From contig NZ_JAFBCA010000001.1 in NCBI RefSeq assembly GCF_016907475.1, forward strand, positions 1 through 64,000: a DNA stretch of 64,000 bases, given 5' to 3'. A program made the position numbers and the translations under genes. Origin of the DNA: Nocardioides cavernae. GTDB lineage: Bacteria > Actinomycetota > Actinomycetes > Propionibacteriales > Nocardioidaceae. Below are positions 63,016-64,000 of this stretch, one piece after another. Below the pieces are notes generated by a model. The model did not search any database, was not told the origin of the DNA, and saw only the letters and a list, made by a program, of their open reading frames with translations. Positions within the stretch are counted from its first letter, which is position 1. Each line of letters starts with the position of its first letter.

Positions 63016-63264
63016 CTATTCGTCGTCTCCGCCGGACTGGGCAGACTTCCTTCTCTCGAGCAGCCAATGCAGCTCGTGGGTCTCTGGATGCCGCCATTCT
63101 CGTAACCGGTACTCGAACCCGGGCAGCAGCACGATCGGGATCGGCTCGGGCGATGCCGGCGCGACCGCTCCCACGACGATCTTGGAATCCGGGGGGATGA
63201 ACGGCGACTGCGCGGGGATAGGAGCGGTCACGACCTCGATGGGGTCGGAATAGGGGCGTGCCAT
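63016..63264 (-). CDS. Small protein, function unknown
   Basis: Predicted 82 residues: a Pro/Ile-rich first half (PIPAQSPFIPPDSKIVVGAV), then EYRLREWRHPETHELHWLLERRK. No family known. TAAGGT lies 7 bases upstream of the ATG (63272-63277), the same leaderless layout seen elsewhere, which supports a real gene. Divergent from the gene at 63433. Confidence 0.55.
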   Translation of the reverse strand: MARPYSDPIEVVTAPIPAQSPFIPPDSKIVVGAVAPASPEPIPIVLLPGFEYRLREWRHPETHELHWLLERRKSAQSGGDDE

Positions 63265-63271
63265 GCGTGCA

Positions 63272-63277
63272 ACCTTA
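63272..63277 (-). promoter_or_regulatory. -10 box (TAAGGT) of the small gene at 63016
   Basis: Minus-strand TAAGGT, 7 bases before the ATG at 63264. Confidence 0.45.
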
Positions 63278-63310
63278 CCGAAAGTCCCGGAACTATCGAG
63301 GACCTTTGGC

Positions 63311-63329
63311 CCTATAGCAACCTTATAGG
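63311..63329. promoter_or_regulatory. Operator-like inverted repeat in a divergent promoter region
   Basis: CCTATA, 7 bases, TATAGG. Lies in the AT-richest stretch of the window end, between the two divergent small genes, upstream of a possible TAGGGT -10 box (63337-63342) for the gene at 63433. Confidence 0.35.
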
Positions 63330-63432
63330 CGCGTCATAGGGTGTCCATACCGGATGAGGAAGCCGGCGCCACGCGGCTCCCAGCCGAGCGGCAACACAGG
63401 GCCTAGGGCCAAAACGCTCTGGAGAACAATCA

Positions 63433-63975
63433 ATGAGCACCCCTGCTGCACCTCAGGTCGGCGACACCAAGAAGGGTCACGTCTTCACCGAGACGGGCTG
63501 GCTTCCGACCAAGCCGCCCAAGAAGAAGCACACAGTGCGCAACCTCTTGCTGGCCTTCGTGGTCATCACCGGGCTGGGTATTGCTGGCTGCACGGCCCTC
63601 GTCGGCGGCGCCGCCAACGAGATCAGCAAGTCCATCGAGGAGGACGCCAACAAGCCTGGCGGCACCGACAATCCGATGCCGATCAACGAGGGCAAGCCCT
63701 TCGAGGTCGACGGATTCAAGTACGCCGCTGGCTGGTCAATCGGCAAGGACGCTCTGGGCGACCTCGACGTCAAGGGCCTCAAGGTCACCAACAACCGGGA
63801 CGACAAGGACTCGGCCCTCGTCGAGATCAAGCTCTGGCAGGGCACTGAAGTCAAGGCACTCGCAGACTGCACCACCGAGCCCATCGGCGTCGGCACCACC
63901 GTCTCGCTGTCTTGCCTCAGCACGGACAAGCTCCCCAAGTCCTTCGACAAGATCACCATCAACGACACGTTCTGA
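63433..63975 (+). CDS. Membrane-anchored or lipid-anchored protein, function unknown
   Basis: Predicted 180 residues: a polar N-terminus with GHVFTETGWLPTKPPKKK, one hydrophobic segment (about 37-53) ending GIAGC, then a Gly/Asp linker and a C-terminal beta-rich domain with two cysteines (DCTTE, LSCLS). The 35-residue cytosolic lead makes a standard lipobox unlikely, so a type II anchor is preferred. This layout is common among small actinobacterial surface proteins of unknown role. GGAG precedes the ATG. Confidence 0.65.
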   Translation: MSTPAAPQVGDTKKGHVFTETGWLPTKPPKKKHTVRNLLLAFVVITGLGIAGCTALVGGAANEISKSIEEDANKPGGTDNPMPINEGKPFEVDGFKYAAGWSIGKDALGDLDVKGLKVTNNRDDKDSALVEIKLWQGTEVKALADCTTEPIGVGTTVSLSCLSTDKLPKSFDKITINDTF

Positions 63976-64000
63976 TTCGAGCAGGCGGTGGCTTCCAATG

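Overview
The window is chromosomal DNA of a high-GC actinobacterium. It has strong G/C third-codon positions, many GTG starts, frequent GTGA and ATGA stop/start overlaps, and many cgtacgtcg-type words. The ftsH-folE-folP-folB-folK-DUF3180 block next to hpt and tilS, an actinobacterial zincin protease, a dacB/ppa divergence and a fused IcmF point to Propionibacteriales, most likely Nocardioides or a close relative. That placement is inference from gene content and style; no marker RNA gene was seen. Most of the window is ordinary core or catabolic chromosome. The last 4-5 kb (about 59.7-64.0 kb) has small orphan genes, looser packing and lower GC, and looks more accessory.

Layout: 1-225 is the start of a MetQ-like binding protein. 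450-3698 holds a sulfotransferase and glycosyltransferases. 3800-7263 is an osmoprotectant ABC importer whose ATPase gene diverges from the permease and binding-protein genes. 7374-9270 has a double-GNAT protein and a membrane coiled-coil protein. 9280-14294 is ftsH plus folate synthesis as one overlapping operon. 14420-17073 is hpt, tilS and a zincin protease. 17208-21711 is dacB, ppa and lon. 21852-23302 is an ECF41 sigma factor with its CXXC partner. 23378-28068 has a lipoprotein, a hydrolase, a methyltransferase, an acyl-CoA oxidase-like enzyme and a sulfotransferase. 28165-31031 is an NlpC/P60 hydrolase and a solitary AbiEi-like/DUF559 nuclease between inverted repeats. 31060-32106 is a PAP2 protein. 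32134-35916 is a thiamine ABC importer behind a TPP riboswitch. 36049-40166 is an esterase, two small proteins, a truncated aldehyde dehydrogenase and a metal-receptor-fold protein. 40178-43952 is MarR plus IcmF. 43963-46418 is a MASE1 histidine kinase and a receiver protein. 46431-48364 is a SurA-like lipoprotein and two small proteins. 48358-56264 is a PucR-associated amine/beta-alanine catabolic cluster. 56349-59676 is a hybrid kinase, a receiver and a Crp/Fnr regulator. 59771-63975 has small genes, a Cu/Zn superoxide dismutase, a membrane protein, SixA and unknowns.

Three recurring signals stand out. First, three families of dispersed intergenic repeats are present. The most interesting is an ~82-base element in three copies (28085, 29833, 31029), two of them inverted around the solitary nuclease gene; its second stem covaries between two copies. 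Second, at least fifteen starts have a TANNNT box 6-8 bases upstream, as expected for leaderless transcription, and this settles several start codons. Third, recognisable control sites sit where family knowledge predicts them: a TPP riboswitch on thiB, an ECF41 self-promoter, a ClgR-type box on lon, and an operator-like palindrome over the -10 of icmF.
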